A stretch of DNA of 64,000 nucleotides from positions 1 through 64,000 of the forward strand of contig CAZGUV010000003.1 in assembly GCA_964528735.1 (NCBI GenBank), written 5' to 3'. Both the position numbers and the translations under genes were made by a program. The notes under the pieces were generated by a model, which saw only the letters and a program-made list of their open reading frames with translations, ran no database searches and was not told the DNA's origin. Below are positions 51,116-59,671 of this stretch, one piece after another; position 1 is the first letter of the stretch, and each line of letters opens with the position of its first letter. This DNA is from CAYNND01 sp964528735 (lineage in GTDB: Bacteria; Patescibacteriota; Minisyncoccia; Phycocordibacterales; UBA2100).

Positions 51116-51763
51116 TTAAGCAAGCTGTTTGAGCGCTTCGATTGCTGCTCGTGCGTTGTTAAGCTTGTTGCGACTTCGACTGAGTACTTTTGAAGTAACA
51201 TCAGTGATGCCTGCGAGCTCAAGTACAAGACGTACTGATGCACCCGCGACAAGTCCACGGTTCTTTGCAGGGCGGATAGTAACGCGTGATGCTCCATGCT
51301 TACCTGACACATCTTTTGCGATACTCTTCGTTGCGGTCATAGGCACTTTAATCATGTGCTTTTTTGCGTCACGTCCTGCCTTGTCGATTGCCGCTGCGGT
51401 GTCACCTGCTTTACCAAGTCCCACACCAACACGACCCTTTCTGTCTCCTGCAATAACCGCTACTGAGAATGAAAAGCGTCGACCACCAGCCATCACACGC
51501 GCTACGCGTCTGACACTAATAGTTTTCTGATCGAACTCAGACTTTCTCTCTCCTCGATCGTTTCGTCCACCACGTCCACCACGCTCACCTCCCTTGTCTC
51601 CATCACGTCCACCACGTCCACGAGGACCGCCTCGGCGAGGACCACGTCCTATTGGGCGAGGACCACGGTGCGGAGCTCCTGACGGTGCTGAAGATGCTGT
51701 CGGAGTAGCTGCTGCAAGTTGTGCTGCTGAGCTCTCCTGTGTGTTTGTTGTTTCTTCTGTCAT
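51116..51763 (-). CDS. rpsE: 30S ribosomal protein S5 with RGG-rich extension
   Basis: A 215-residue S5; the usual length is about 165. The core (from about residue 76) has KTISVRRVARVMAGGRRFSFSVAVIAGD, VGVGLGKAGD and the C-terminal domain. The first 75 residues are an added tail: Ala/Ser/Thr-rich, then Gly/Arg-rich with repeated RGG and GRG motifs. Such tails often contact RNA. It lies between rplR and rplO. Confidence 0.95.
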   Translation of the reverse strand: MTEETTNTQESSAAQLAAATPTASSAPSGAPHRGPRPIGRGPRRGGPRGRGGRDGDKGGERGGRGGRNDRGERKSEFDQKTISVRRVARVMAGGRRFSFSVAVIAGDRKGRVGVGLGKAGDTAAAIDKAGRDAKKHMIKVPMTATKSIAKDVSGKHGASRVTIRPAKNRGLVAGASVRLVLELAGITDVTSKVLSRSRNKLNNARAAIEALKQLA

Positions 51764-51775
51764 ACGTGTATGTGA

Positions 51776-52123
51776 TTAAAATTCAAGTCCTCCTTCGCGA
51801 GCTGCATCTGCGAAAGCTTTAATAGTACCGAAGTACGCGTAGCCTCCTCGATCGAAAACTACTTTCTTTACTCCTGCCTTCTGCGCTCGCTCTGCGAGTG
51901 TCTTTGCTGCACTGAGTGCTCGTTCCTTTTGTGTCTTTCCTGCTTCTTTGTCAGATGAGACTGAGACAATGGTTGTTCCCTTTGCATCGTCAATAATCTG
52001 CGCATAGATGCGAGTTGATGAGCGGAAGATAGAGAGTCGAGGGCGACCATCCACTCCACGCACTTTGCCACTGATGCGGCGGCGGCGTGCTGCTCGTTGT
52101 ATTGTTTTTGTTGCTGTTTTCAT
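51776..52123 (-). CDS. rplR: 50S ribosomal protein L18
   Basis: A 115-residue 5S rRNA-binding protein: RRRISGKVRGVDGRPRLSIFRS, YAQIIDDAKGTTIVSVSS, and the C-terminal VVFDRGGYAYFGTIKAFADAAREGGLEF. Standard length and position between rplF and rpsE. Confidence 0.96.
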   Translation of the reverse strand: MKTATKTIQRAARRRRISGKVRGVDGRPRLSIFRSSTRIYAQIIDDAKGTTIVSVSSDKEAGKTQKERALSAAKTLAERAQKAGVKKVVFDRGGYAYFGTIKAFADAAREGGLEF

Positions 52124-52134
52124 ACAATTCTTTT

Positions 52135-52668
52135 TTATGCAGCTCGCTTACCTTGCTTGCGGCGAATAACTTCAGTGCTGTAGCGGATTCCTTTGCCTTT
52201 ATATGGCTCAGGCTTCTTGAGTGAGCGGATGTTTGCTGCAAACTGTCCAACCTCGTACTTATTGATTCCACTGACTGTAATTTCGTTTTTCTCGAGTGTT
52301 GCAGTAAGCGTTGCTGGGATTGCAATCTCAACTGGATGTGACTTACCCACTTGGAATGTAATCTTCTTACCTGCAAGTGCTGCACGATATCCGATACCTT
52401 CAATGACAAGCTTCTTTTCGAATGGCTTGTTTACGCCAGCAATCATATTCTTGATGTGTGCAACTTCTGTTCCTGATGATGCACGTGCTTGTGTACTGTT
52501 TCCTTCTGCTGAAATGACAATCTCACTACCGTTCATAGATGCCTTCACGAAACGGCTGAGTGTGTGTTTGAGCTCACCACCCTTTCCTTTGACTGTAACT
52601 GCAGTACCGTTGATGGTGACTGTTGTCCCTGCAGGAATGATGATTGGTTTTTTTGCGAGTCGACTCAT
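52135..52668 (-). CDS. rplF: 50S ribosomal protein L6
   Basis: A 177-residue L6 starting MSRLAKKPIIIPAGTTV, with GVNKPFEKKLVIEGIGYRA in the middle and the C-terminal signature KKPEPYKGKGIRY. The ATG at 52668, not 52704, starts the family match and lies 10 nt after the rpsH stop. Confidence 0.96.
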   Translation of the reverse strand: MSRLAKKPIIIPAGTTVTINGTAVTVKGKGGELKHTLSRFVKASMNGSEIVISAEGNSTQARASSGTEVAHIKNMIAGVNKPFEKKLVIEGIGYRAALAGKKITFQVGKSHPVEIAIPATLTATLEKNEITVSGINKYEVGQFAANIRSLKKPEPYKGKGIRYSTEVIRRKQGKRAA

Positions 52669-52678
52669 AGTTGTTTCG

Positions 52679-53071
52679 TTAGAACATTTCAAACATAGTC
52701 TCACCGCCGACCTTCTCTTTCTTTGCTTGTCCGCCAGTCATCACACCTTTTGGTGTTGAAAGTACCAAGATACCCTTTCCGTATTTGACAGGGTTTATCT
52801 CAGAAACTGATGCGTACATGCGTCGTCCCGGCTTTGAGATACGCTTGACTCCAGTAATGCGTGGCTTTCCATCCTTGTATGCGAGGTGCACGGTGAGTGC
52901 TGCCTTTGGATCTTTGCCTTCCTTTTCTACTTTTGTAACAAACCCTGATGCAACGAGTACATCTGCGACAGAGTGCTTCAAACGTGAGTATGAAACAACA
53001 ACGTGCGGAAGACCGACATCAGATGCGTTTTTGAGGCGAACAATGAAATCGCCAATTGGATCGTTTACCAT
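52679..53071 (-). CDS. rpsH: 30S ribosomal protein S8
   Basis: A 130-residue S8: NDPIGDFIVRLKNASDVGL at the start, RISKPGRRMYASVSEI in the middle and the C-terminal GKGILVLSTPKGVMTGGQAKKE. It overlaps the end of rpsN by 7 nt, indicating translational coupling. In E. coli S8 represses its own operon. Confidence 0.96.
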   Translation of the reverse strand: MVNDPIGDFIVRLKNASDVGLPHVVVSYSRLKHSVADVLVASGFVTKVEKEGKDPKAALTVHLAYKDGKPRITGVKRISKPGRRMYASVSEINPVKYGKGILVLSTPKGVMTGGQAKKEKVGGETMFEMF

Positions 53072-53250
53072 GATGATTTCTTTACACCCGGAATGTGCCC
53101 TTCAAGAGCTTCTTCCCTAAAACAGATTCTGCAAAGACCGAAATCTCGCATGTATCCACGTGGACGGCCACACTTAAAGCATCGACGATTGACTCGTGTC
53201 GAAAACTTAGCGGGCTTATTTGACTTAGCAACCTTACAGGTTTTTGCCAT
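53065..53250 (-). CDS. rpsN: 30S ribosomal protein S14, zinc type
   Basis: A 61-residue S14 with both Cys pairs of the zinc-binding (C+) form: RCFKCGRPRGYMRDFGLCRICF, ending HIPGVKKSSW. It is the first gene of the downstream block (rpsN-rpsH-rplF-rplR-rpsE-rplO-secY), which here has its own promoter because a membrane-protein gene separates it from rplE. Confidence 0.96.
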   Translation of the reverse strand: MAKTCKVAKSNKPAKFSTRVNRRCFKCGRPRGYMRDFGLCRICFREEALEGHIPGVKKSSW

Positions 53251-53370
53251 AGAGCAAATGAGTTAGCTGACAGCGCGGCAGGACTAAATTGACCGCTGTT
53301 CAAGTACCTTTTCTTTGCACCGCGAGAGCAAAAGCCCCTGCATAGACGTGAAGTCGTGCATTGAAGTATA
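53251..53370 (-). promoter_or_regulatory. Promoter and leader of the rpsN-secY operon
   Basis: TATACT at 53370-53365 predicts a leader of about 105 nt before rpsN, unusual in a window of mostly leaderless genes. The leader holds a stem ACAGCG/CGCTGT close to the rpsN start, a possible site for ribosomal-protein autoregulation. The remaining bases to 53473 show no gene. Confidence 0.4.
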
Positions 53371-53473
53371 CCCCAGTGAGACATTATGCATGGCTCGGAG
53401 TGGTTCTTGACTGCTCGAAACACTACTATAAAAGGCCTAGGAAAGCAATGAGTGGATTTCTCCTCCTGAAAGT

Positions 53474-54541
53474 CTAGAAAGTGGCTTCCTTAAGCGATGG
53501 AATACCGTCTTTTGTGCTGACTGTTCTCCGCCCAATTAAAACCTGATGATCAGTCTCGATGTTGCAACGATATTCCCCATCGTGTTGGGCAGTAACGTAG
53601 GTGTACCCACGATACCCCTCTTCTCTTCCTCCAGAAATTGAATACGGGATAATCGCAATGGTGTTCCACTTGTTCTCAGCCACATCAAAGTACTCCCACC
53701 GGTGTTGGATTTGAGTAGTGATTGTTTTGGGAACATACACCTGACTGAAGCAATAGAGGCGACTCGGAAGTTCTGTAGTGAAGGTTCTTGATGTCTCAAG
53801 GAGCAGCGGGACATTTGATTCTTCAAACAACACCTGATACTCACTCCCCTGATGCTCTACTTTATGAGCAATACCAGCATGACGAACCGCGAGTGGGACC
53901 GCAGGCATGATGCGGGTGAAATGACTGAATACGAAAAATACTGTGATGAGGGTTACGGTGACGAGTGGTACATACAAGTCTCGAGGTCGAGCAAGGTACC
54001 CCACCGCACGGAATGCGACTATCAACAAGAAGGCGAAAATGAACCCGGCAAGAATCCCGTGCATAAATACATCTCCTCCGATTCTTCCGTACAAAATAGG
54101 AAGAACCATTGATACATAAGCAAGCAGAAGCGCGTACCAAACACCGATGCGCATCGTCTGAGCACTATATCGGTGCGCCCACAAATCGTTTGAAAATAAA
54201 ATCGCAGCACCGACTGAAAGAAACGCGGCACTCCCTGCGAGTGTTCCACTTCTTCCATAAAGAATGAGCATCCCTCCTGCGAGGGCACCGAAGCAGAACT
54301 GGAGTGTAGCGATGAGAAACGCGCGACGTGGATGTGCTTTGTTCTCATCTGTTTTTGAAAGTGCAACAATGACTCCAGTAGAAACCACTAGATATATACC
54401 GAACCACGTATTTTCATACCATCCATCCGCCTTCCAGAGTGTCAGCGCGTCCCACGCAAACCCGAGCACGAAAAATAACGTCGTGAAACGATGTGGGTAC
54501 TTTTTGAAGAGTTGTGTGAGTGTTTTCAGTGACTCTTTCAT
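53474..54541 (-). CDS. DUF2914-containing membrane protein
   Basis: A 355-residue protein with about eight transmembrane helices in the first 220 residues and an extracytoplasmic DUF2914 domain at the C-terminus: LYCFSQVYVP, IQHRWEYFD, SGGREEGYRGYTYV, GEYRCNIETDHQVLIG. The function is unknown. It interrupts the ribosomal-protein cluster between rplE and rpsN, with its own TATACT box 6 nt before ATG 54541 and a terminator just upstream. Confidence 0.85.
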   Translation of the reverse strand: MKESLKTLTQLFKKYPHRFTTLFFVLGFAWDALTLWKADGWYENTWFGIYLVVSTGVIVALSKTDENKAHPRRAFLIATLQFCFGALAGGMLILYGRSGTLAGSAAFLSVGAAILFSNDLWAHRYSAQTMRIGVWYALLLAYVSMVLPILYGRIGGDVFMHGILAGFIFAFLLIVAFRAVGYLARPRDLYVPLVTVTLITVFFVFSHFTRIMPAVPLAVRHAGIAHKVEHQGSEYQVLFEESNVPLLLETSRTFTTELPSRLYCFSQVYVPKTITTQIQHRWEYFDVAENKWNTIAIIPYSISGGREEGYRGYTYVTAQHDGEYRCNIETDHQVLIGRRTVSTKDGIPSLKEATF

Positions 54542-54565
54542 AGCGTGAGTATAGCACCGAAACAA

Positions 54566-54589
54566 AAAAAGACCCCGATGGGGTCTTTT
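54566..54589. terminator. Terminator after rplE
   Basis: GACCCC pairs with GGGGTC across a three-base loop, flanked by A and T runs. It ends the rpsS-rplE transcript before the DUF2914 gene. Confidence 0.88.
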
Positions 54590-54606
54590 CAAATTCGGTC
54601 GTTTGA

Positions 54607-55137
54607 CTAGTTGAGCGGAAGCCCGATGTGGCGCATAAACGCTTCACATTCTTTCTTTGTTTTGCAATTAGTGACGACAGTGATGCCGATACCAAAGACA
54701 TCGCGCACATCTTCCTCAGCAGCTTCTGGGAAAATAGTGTGCTCCTTGATTCCAAATGAATAGTTGCCCATTGCGTCAATTCCCTTTGGTGAAATACCAC
54801 GGAAGTCTCGAGTACGTGGGAGTGCAATATGTACGAGTTTCTCAAGGAATTCGTACATGCGCGCACCTCGGAGCGTTATCTGGTATCCAACGTGCTCTCC
54901 TTCTCGAAGTTTAAAGCCGGCGATAGACTTTTTCGCTGCTGTTGTCTTTGCTTTCTGTCCAGTGATTTTTGCGAGGCGGTCACCAATCATTTCCTTTCGC
55001 TTTTTATCAAGCACAGAACCAACACCTGAAGAGACCATTACCTTCACAAGCTTTGGCGCTTGCATTTTATTTTTGTAGCCAAACTCACCTTTGAATGAAT
55101 CGTATGATGATGCTACTTTTTCTTTGATAGATTTCAT
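54607..55137 (-). CDS. rplE: 50S ribosomal protein L5
   Basis: A 176-residue 5S rRNA-binding protein: KLVKVMVSSGVGSV, ITGQKAKTTAAKKSIAGFKLREG, the P-site loop LPRTRDFRGISPKGIDAMGNYSFG, and DVFGIGITVVT. Normal length. It is the last gene of the rpsS-rplE block and is followed by a strong terminator. Confidence 0.96.
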   Translation of the reverse strand: MKSIKEKVASSYDSFKGEFGYKNKMQAPKLVKVMVSSGVGSVLDKKRKEMIGDRLAKITGQKAKTTAAKKSIAGFKLREGEHVGYQITLRGARMYEFLEKLVHIALPRTRDFRGISPKGIDAMGNYSFGIKEHTIFPEAAEEDVRDVFGIGITVVTNCKTKKECEAFMRHIGLPLN

Positions 55138-55142
55138 ATGCG

Positions 55143-55391
55143 TTACTTAGTTTTCTTTGTTGCTTTCTTCTTTGTCTCCGCGAGTCGAACGTTTGACGCA
55201 TCAATAGGGAGTGATTTCTCAATAACTTGCCCCTTCGCACCTTGTGAGCGAGCTCCGAGTGATCGCTTCACTACGTGGACACCCTCGATTACTACCTTAT
55301 TCTCCTTTGGAAGTGCCTTCACAACAGTCCCCTTCTTTCCTTTATCTTTGCCAGTGATGACAACGACAGCGTCTCCTTTTTTTACATGCAT
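55143..55391 (-). CDS. rplX: 50S ribosomal protein L24
   Basis: An 82-residue, somewhat short L24 with the KOW motif (KKGDAVVVITGKDKGKKGTVVK) and a Lys-rich end. The C-terminal part of typical L24 (about 100 residues) is trimmed. It lies 17 nt after rplN and 5 nt before rplE. Confidence 0.94.
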   Translation of the reverse strand: MHVKKGDAVVVITGKDKGKKGTVVKALPKENKVVIEGVHVVKRSLGARSQGAKGQVIEKSLPIDASNVRLAETKKKATKKTK

Positions 55392-55408
55392 GGTAGTGGT
55401 GTTATCTA

Positions 55409-55783
55409 TTAAACGACTTCTGGTGCGAGCGTAACGACCTTCTTAAACTTTGTAGCAAGCTCTCGAGGAATTGGACCGAAAACACGGTTACCCTTTGTGT
55501 CGTACTCAGTCTTCTTCTTTTCTACAACAACAACTGCGTTATCATCAAAGCGAATATATGAACCGTCGTGTCGTCTGAATGGCTTTGTCTGTCGGACAAC
55601 AACCGCTTTGAAAACATCTTTCTTCTTGAGCGCCTTTCGTGGCTCCGCTGTCTGTACTGAACACACAACAATGTCTCCTATTTGTGCGTAGCGTCGCTTA
55701 CTGCCTCCAAGTACTTTGAAGACGCGAGCAACTTTTGCTCCGGTGTTGTCTGCGACGATGACGATTGATTGTGGTTGTAGCAT
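55409..55783 (-). CDS. rplN: 50S ribosomal protein L14
   Basis: A 124-residue L14: MLQPQSIVIVADNTGAKVAR, VVRQTKPFRRHDGSYIRFDDNA and GPIPRELATKFKKVVTLAPEVV. Standard length and gene order between rpsQ and rplX. Confidence 0.96.
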   Translation of the reverse strand: MLQPQSIVIVADNTGAKVARVFKVLGGSKRRYAQIGDIVVCSVQTAEPRKALKKKDVFKAVVVRQTKPFRRHDGSYIRFDDNAVVVVEKKKTEYDTKGNRVFGPIPRELATKFKKVVTLAPEVV

Positions 55784-55804
55784 GGTACGTGTATTAAATG
55801 ACTA

Positions 55805-56050
55805 TTAGCCGACTATTTTGAAGTGCTTGTTCTTTGAGATTGGGCGTGTCGCCTCAATCTGGACAACATCTCCCACTTTCGCAGTATTACCTGCGTCGTG
55901 CACCAAGAACTTCTTGTTGATTTTCATGTACTTCTGGTACTTTGAGTGCTTGACGTAGCGAGAAACGACAACGGTTGCCGTATCCTTCATCGCAGTCTTG
56001 ACGACTGTGCCCTGGAGTGTTTTCTTCTTTTTTTGTGGTGCTTTGTTCAT
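55805..56050 (-). CDS. rpsQ: 30S ribosomal protein S17
   Basis: An 81-residue S17: LQGTVVKTAMKDTATVVVSRYVKHSKYQKY, then FLVHDAGNTAKVGDVVQIEATRPISKNKHFKI. The ATG at 56050 fits the family; the earlier ATG at 56095 would overlap rpmC. Confidence 0.95.
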   Translation of the reverse strand: MNKAPQKKKKTLQGTVVKTAMKDTATVVVSRYVKHSKYQKYMKINKKFLVHDAGNTAKVGDVVQIEATRPISKNKHFKIVG

Positions 56051-56069
56051 ACGTTGGGTGAAAAGGATA

Positions 56070-56273
56070 CTAAGCGTTTTTCTTTGATTCTGCAAGCTCT
56101 TTCGTGCGGAGTGCTGTTTTCATTCGAGCAACTGATCGACGAATGTTTTTTAGAACTTTTGTGTTCTTTGACTGCGCTCCTGCGGCACCAAATCGAGCCT
56201 CTCGAGCTTTTGTTGTAGATTTTGCGATTTCTTCACGCAAGTCCTGTGTTGTTTTTTTTGCAAGGTCTTTCAT
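56070..56273 (-). CDS. rpmC: 50S ribosomal protein L29
   Basis: A 67-residue two-helix protein starting MKDLAKKTTQDLREEI and containing KNTKVLKNIRRSVARMKTAL. The ATG at 56273 fits the family; the earlier one at 56291 would overlap rplP. L29 is at the polypeptide exit site. Confidence 0.92.
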   Translation of the reverse strand: MKDLAKKTTQDLREEIAKSTTKAREARFGAAGAQSKNTKVLKNIRRSVARMKTALRTKELAESKKNA

Positions 56274-56283
56274 ACGATTGAAT

Positions 56284-56706
56284 TTAGACACGTGTTACAA
56301 CACGAGCTGAGATTGGTAATTTAGTGTTTGCCTTTCGAAGCGCCTCTCGAGCAACTGCATCAGTGACGCCATCCACTTCGAAGATGATTCGTCCTGGGTG
56401 TACCTCGAAGATATAGCCCTGGAGCTCTCCCTTTCCTGCTCCCATCGGTACTTCTGAACCTTTTGCTGTTCGTGGTCGATCTGGGAAGATGCGAATCCAG
56501 AGTCGTCCGAGCTTTCCGAGCTCGCGCTGTGCTGCACGGCGCGCTGCTTCAATCTGGTTTGAAGTGATCTCAGCAGGTGACATAGCTTTGAGGCCGTGTG
56601 AACCGAATGAGACAGTAAGACCACGTGTGTCTGGTCGCAAACGAGCAGCCGGTTTGATTCGGTTGCGCTGCCACTTTCTTCGTTTTGTTTTCTTTGGAAA
56701 CAACAT
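56284..56706 (-). CDS. rplP: 50S ribosomal protein L16
   Basis: A 140-residue L16: MLFPKKTKRRKWQRNR, LRPDTRGLTVSFGSHGLKA, RIFPDRPRTAKGSEVPMGAGKG and VHPGRIIFEVDGV. It lies between rpsC and rpmC in standard order. Confidence 0.96.
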   Translation of the reverse strand: MLFPKKTKRRKWQRNRIKPAARLRPDTRGLTVSFGSHGLKAMSPAEITSNQIEAARRAAQRELGKLGRLWIRIFPDRPRTAKGSEVPMGAGKGELQGYIFEVHPGRIIFEVDGVTDAVAREALRKANTKLPISARVVTRV

Positions 56707-56716
56707 GGTGAATTAC

Positions 56717-57403
56717 TTATTTAGTAAGTGTCTTACCCTTCTCCTTCTCGTTAAAGATATCGCCTCGGTATATCCATGCCTTCACACCGATAACACCGTA
56801 TGGAAGGTACGCTTTCTCTCGAGCGAAGTCGATGTCAGCACGAATTGTCTGGAGTGGTACTCGTCCTTTGCGGATTTCTTCTGCACGTGACATTTCAGCT
56901 CCTCCGAGTCGTCCTGAAATAGCAATACGGACTCCCTGAACATCGCGGTTTGCCATAACTTTCTCAACAGTCTGCTTAAGCACTCGGCGAAACGGCATGC
57001 GCTTCTCGAGACCTTCAGCAACCATATATGCAACAATTGCTGCACGAGATTCTGGTGAGCGGACTTCTTCGATATCAATCTTTACCTTTCGAGTGTCCGC
57101 CTTGTTTGACTTGCGGACAACAGCTTCGATGTCTTTCTGGAGCTTTGTTGCGCCCTCTCCTGAACGACCGATGATCATACCTGGACGAGATGTCTTGATG
57201 TTGATGCGAATCTGCTTTTCTGAACGCTCAATTTCTACAACATCGACATACATACCTCGCAATCGCTTAGTGAGGTACTGGCGGAGCTGTGTGTCTGAAC
57301 GGAAGCTATCGCGGTATGCTTTCTTTGAATTTGCCATCCATCGAGACTTCCATGTTCGGATGGTTCCAAGTCGGTGTGCAAATGGGTGTGAAATGTGTGT
57401 CAT
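56717..57403 (-). CDS. rpsC: 30S ribosomal protein S3
   Basis: A 228-residue S3 with the KH domain (IKTSRPGMIIGRSGEGATKLQKDI) and the C-terminal GVRIAISGRLGGAEMSRAE, ADIDFAREKAYLPYGVIGVKAWIY. The N-terminus is MTHISHPFAHRLGTIRTWKSRW, where most bacteria have a GQKVHP start. Confidence 0.96.
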   Translation of the reverse strand: MTHISHPFAHRLGTIRTWKSRWMANSKKAYRDSFRSDTQLRQYLTKRLRGMYVDVVEIERSEKQIRINIKTSRPGMIIGRSGEGATKLQKDIEAVVRKSNKADTRKVKIDIEEVRSPESRAAIVAYMVAEGLEKRMPFRRVLKQTVEKVMANRDVQGVRIAISGRLGGAEMSRAEEIRKGRVPLQTIRADIDFAREKAYLPYGVIGVKAWIYRGDIFNEKEKGKTLTK

Positions 57404-57409
57404 AAATAA

Positions 57410-57796
57410 TTAGTTAGTTGTTTCAACAGCCGCTTTCTTTGCACCCTTTTTCTTCTTTGCATCTTTTGGTGCAGGAGCTTCACCCAAGACAACTGAAATG
57501 TGACTTGAGATACGGCGGTATCCTGCTGCGCGACCTTGCGCACGAGGCATAAATCGTCGAAGCTTTACAGCTTCATCGACTCGAATGTCTTTTACGACAA
57601 GTGCATGTGCAGATGCTCGTGAAAGTCCTGAGTTCGCTGCTGCTGACTCGATGAGCTTTCGAATAGGCTCTGCTGACTTCTGGTCTGCAAACGAGAGAAG
57701 ACTGAGTGCCTTTGCTACACTTTTTCCGCGAACAAGCGTCGCAACGAGGCGAATCTTTCGAGGAGGCTGATTAAACTGTTTGAGGTATGCTTTCAT
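57410..57796 (-). CDS. rplV: 50S ribosomal protein L22
   Basis: A 128-residue L22: FNQPPRKIRLVATLVRGKSV, KPIRKLIESAAANS-like helix and the exit-tunnel loop RRFMPRAQGRAAGYRRISSHISVVLGE. A Lys/Ala-rich tail of about 18 residues follows. It lies between rpsS and rpsC. Confidence 0.95.
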   Translation of the reverse strand: MKAYLKQFNQPPRKIRLVATLVRGKSVAKALSLLSFADQKSAEPIRKLIESAAANSGLSRASAHALVVKDIRVDEAVKLRRFMPRAQGRAAGYRRISSHISVVLGEAPAPKDAKKKKGAKKAAVETTN

Positions 57797-57807
57797 GGTA
57801 GTAGTGA

Positions 57808-58146
57808 TTATTTCTTAACCTCTGGAGCAGCCTTAGCAGCCTTTGCAGCAGCAATCTCAGCTGCAGCCTTTGCAGCTTCGATTTCCTTCTGCATCTTACC
57901 TCCGTGGCGACCAAATCGCGTGGTATATGAAAACTCTCCAAGGTAGTGACCAACCATTTCTTCAGTCACGTATACATCAATGAAGTTCTTGCCGTTGTGC
58001 ACCGCAAAAGTGTATCCAACGAACTCTGGGGGGATTTGTGAGCGTCGAGCCCATGTTTTAATGGGTCCCTGACCTGGCTTGCGAGCAGCGACTTTCGCTG
58101 CGAGCTTCTCATCAACGTATGGTCCTTTTTTAAGTGATCGTGACAT
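57808..58146 (-). CDS. rpsS: 30S ribosomal protein S19
   Basis: A 112-residue S19: MSRSLKKGPYVDEKL, KTWARRSQIPPEFVGYTFAVHNGK and HYLGEFSYTTRFGRHGGK. It carries an extra Ala/Lys-rich helical tail of about 25 residues. The ATG at 58146 fits the family. TATATT ends 7 nt before it, so this gene starts a new transcript (rpsS to rplE), consistent with the insertion separating it from rplB. Confidence 0.95.
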   Translation of the reverse strand: MSRSLKKGPYVDEKLAAKVAARKPGQGPIKTWARRSQIPPEFVGYTFAVHNGKNFIDVYVTEEMVGHYLGEFSYTTRFGRHGGKMQKEIEAAKAAAEIAAAKAAKAAPEVKK

Positions 58147-58288
58147 ATATATAAATATACTAAGTTGTGAGATTAAGATTCGCGCCAGATTTTTCAATCA
58201 GGTACAGGTTTGGTTTCGTGTAAAGAAACCAAAACAAAAGCCCACAACGGGTCGCGGTACAATACTATAGTGCGTTGAATTATGCAAG

Positions 58289-58753
58289 TCAGTACCGCCG
58301 TTTCATGCGAAGCGGGCACACTACCGTTGGATTACTCTTTCTGAGGCGCTGAAATTCATAAAGCGCAGGCATCACTGATTCCATTTTACGGCTTGATTCA
58401 GCCCTAGTAAGTGCATTTTTACTTCTATATGCCTCACTGAGGTCTACCGCTGACTCGTATTGTGCAAGAAATGGGATGATGTTCTGGTAGAGCAGCTCCT
58501 CCGCCCGTTTGTATATTCGCGCTTCATCCTCTGAGAGCGTTCGCTCAGGCTCCGCAAGTCTACAGTCAGCAGACCATCCATTCATCTGCGCATCCATAAG
58601 TCTTGAGATGGTGGCAATCGGATCAACGACTCGCACCTGCTCTTGGGGTGCAATCTCACCTGCTGTACGTGATGCAAGCGCCTCCGGTGCACCGTGTGAT
58701 GCTATCCCTGCAGCGAGTAATAATTTCCCAAATTCAGACCCTTTCATGATCAT
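58289..58753 (-). CDS. Unknown helical protein in the ribosomal cluster insertion
   Basis: A 154-residue protein with a possible short hydrophobic start (FGKLLLAAGIASHG) and a mostly helical body (SEDEARIYKRAEELLYQNIIPFLAQYESAVDL). Family unknown. The start overlaps the upstream gene's stop by 4 nt (ATGA), so they are coupled. It is the last of three genes inserted between rplB and rpsS. Confidence 0.55.
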   Translation of the reverse strand: MIMKGSEFGKLLLAAGIASHGAPEALASRTAGEIAPQEQVRVVDPIATISRLMDAQMNGWSADCRLAEPERTLSEDEARIYKRAEELLYQNIIPFLAQYESAVDLSEAYRSKNALTRAESSRKMESVMPALYEFQRLRKSNPTVVCPLRMKRRY

Positions 58754-59658
58754 CGTGTATAAAATCTGCCGGACCTATCGACTTGGATAATGCGTACCTG
58801 GGAACGATCTCCGTAGGTTGTGCCGTACGTAAACCCCAGCTCACGCATCGGTGTACTTTCTCGTACCGACCTCCCGAGTCCTGGGTCATACTCTCGGAAA
58901 AAGTCGATGGTAGGCGCGCTGTTCATATCTCGAACCGTTGCCCACGCTTGTCTTACTTCTCCGTTTTTTGTCGTATGTTCAAGCAAGACCCTATCTCCAA
59001 AATTTAAATCATATTGTTTCTTGAGGTTTTGTGGGATGGCAATATCTCCGTCCCGAAGACGCTTTAAGTCTCTATCGGCTTGCGTCTTAATCACGCCATC
59101 TGCCCCATAACAGGTGCTCGACCTGCCCATACCTCTACAGTCATAGTGTGTTGTTGTGTTTTTTTCTCCACCAAGTGCGCGCTCCTCGGCCTTCTTCAAC
59201 TTTTCCTTTTCAGTATCTTTTTCCTTTTCTTTATCAGTATCCTTTTTCTGCTCTTCTCGACATGCAACCACATAATTCTCGCCCTTTTCATCTCTACATG
59301 TCCTCACTTTTAAACCACCCTCAACGACAGACCTCGAGAGGACAGCTACACCACGAGGGCATTCAGAAATACACTTTTTACCGTATTTATCTTTTATAGT
59401 GCTTTCACGCTCGCAGTACCGTTTTTCACGTTTATTCGTACCACTCATTGAAAGAGTTTCGAATGCACCGTAACGAGCCTGCGCGAGACATCGCTCAAGT
59501 GTCTTACCGCGCAACCCTCGATTCTTACATTCGCGTATGGCCTGCTTTTGCTTCTGTTCGCATTGAGGGTGAAGCTTGTCTTGCGGCTTCTGCGCCTGCG
59601 CGTGCACTACACTAGCGCACGATACACACAGGAACACTGCTATTGTTAGTCGCTTCAT
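58750..59658 (-). CDS. Secreted Cys-containing protein with possible RlpA/3D-like barrel
   Basis: A 302-residue exported protein: signal peptide (LTIAVFLCVSCASVVHA), a Cys-rich N-terminal part with KQAIRECKNRG and ERCLAQARYG, and a highly charged Lys/Glu linker (KKDTDKEKEKDTEKEKL). The C-terminal domain GDIAIPQNLKKQYDLNFGDRVLL, then TVRDMNSAPTIDF, resembles a double-psi barrel of RlpA/3D type. TATACT ends 7 nt before ATG 59658. A wall-related enzyme or binder is possible. Confidence 0.6.
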   Translation of the reverse strand: MKRLTIAVFLCVSCASVVHAQAQKPQDKLHPQCEQKQKQAIRECKNRGLRGKTLERCLAQARYGAFETLSMSGTNKREKRYCERESTIKDKYGKKCISECPRGVAVLSRSVVEGGLKVRTCRDEKGENYVVACREEQKKDTDKEKEKDTEKEKLKKAEERALGGEKNTTTHYDCRGMGRSSTCYGADGVIKTQADRDLKRLRDGDIAIPQNLKKQYDLNFGDRVLLEHTTKNGEVRQAWATVRDMNSAPTIDFFREYDPGLGRSVRESTPMRELGFTYGTTYGDRSQVRIIQVDRSGRFYTR

Positions 59659-59671
59659 CCCCACGAGTATA

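Noticed and set aside
51129..51530. Long plus-strand frame opposite rpsE
   Set aside because: Antisense of the conserved S5 core with no start signal; a codon-bias shadow.
53082..53423. 113-codon minus-strand frame upstream of and overlapping rpsN
   Set aside because: It overlaps rpsN in another frame, its product has no family features, and the region is better explained as the operon leader.
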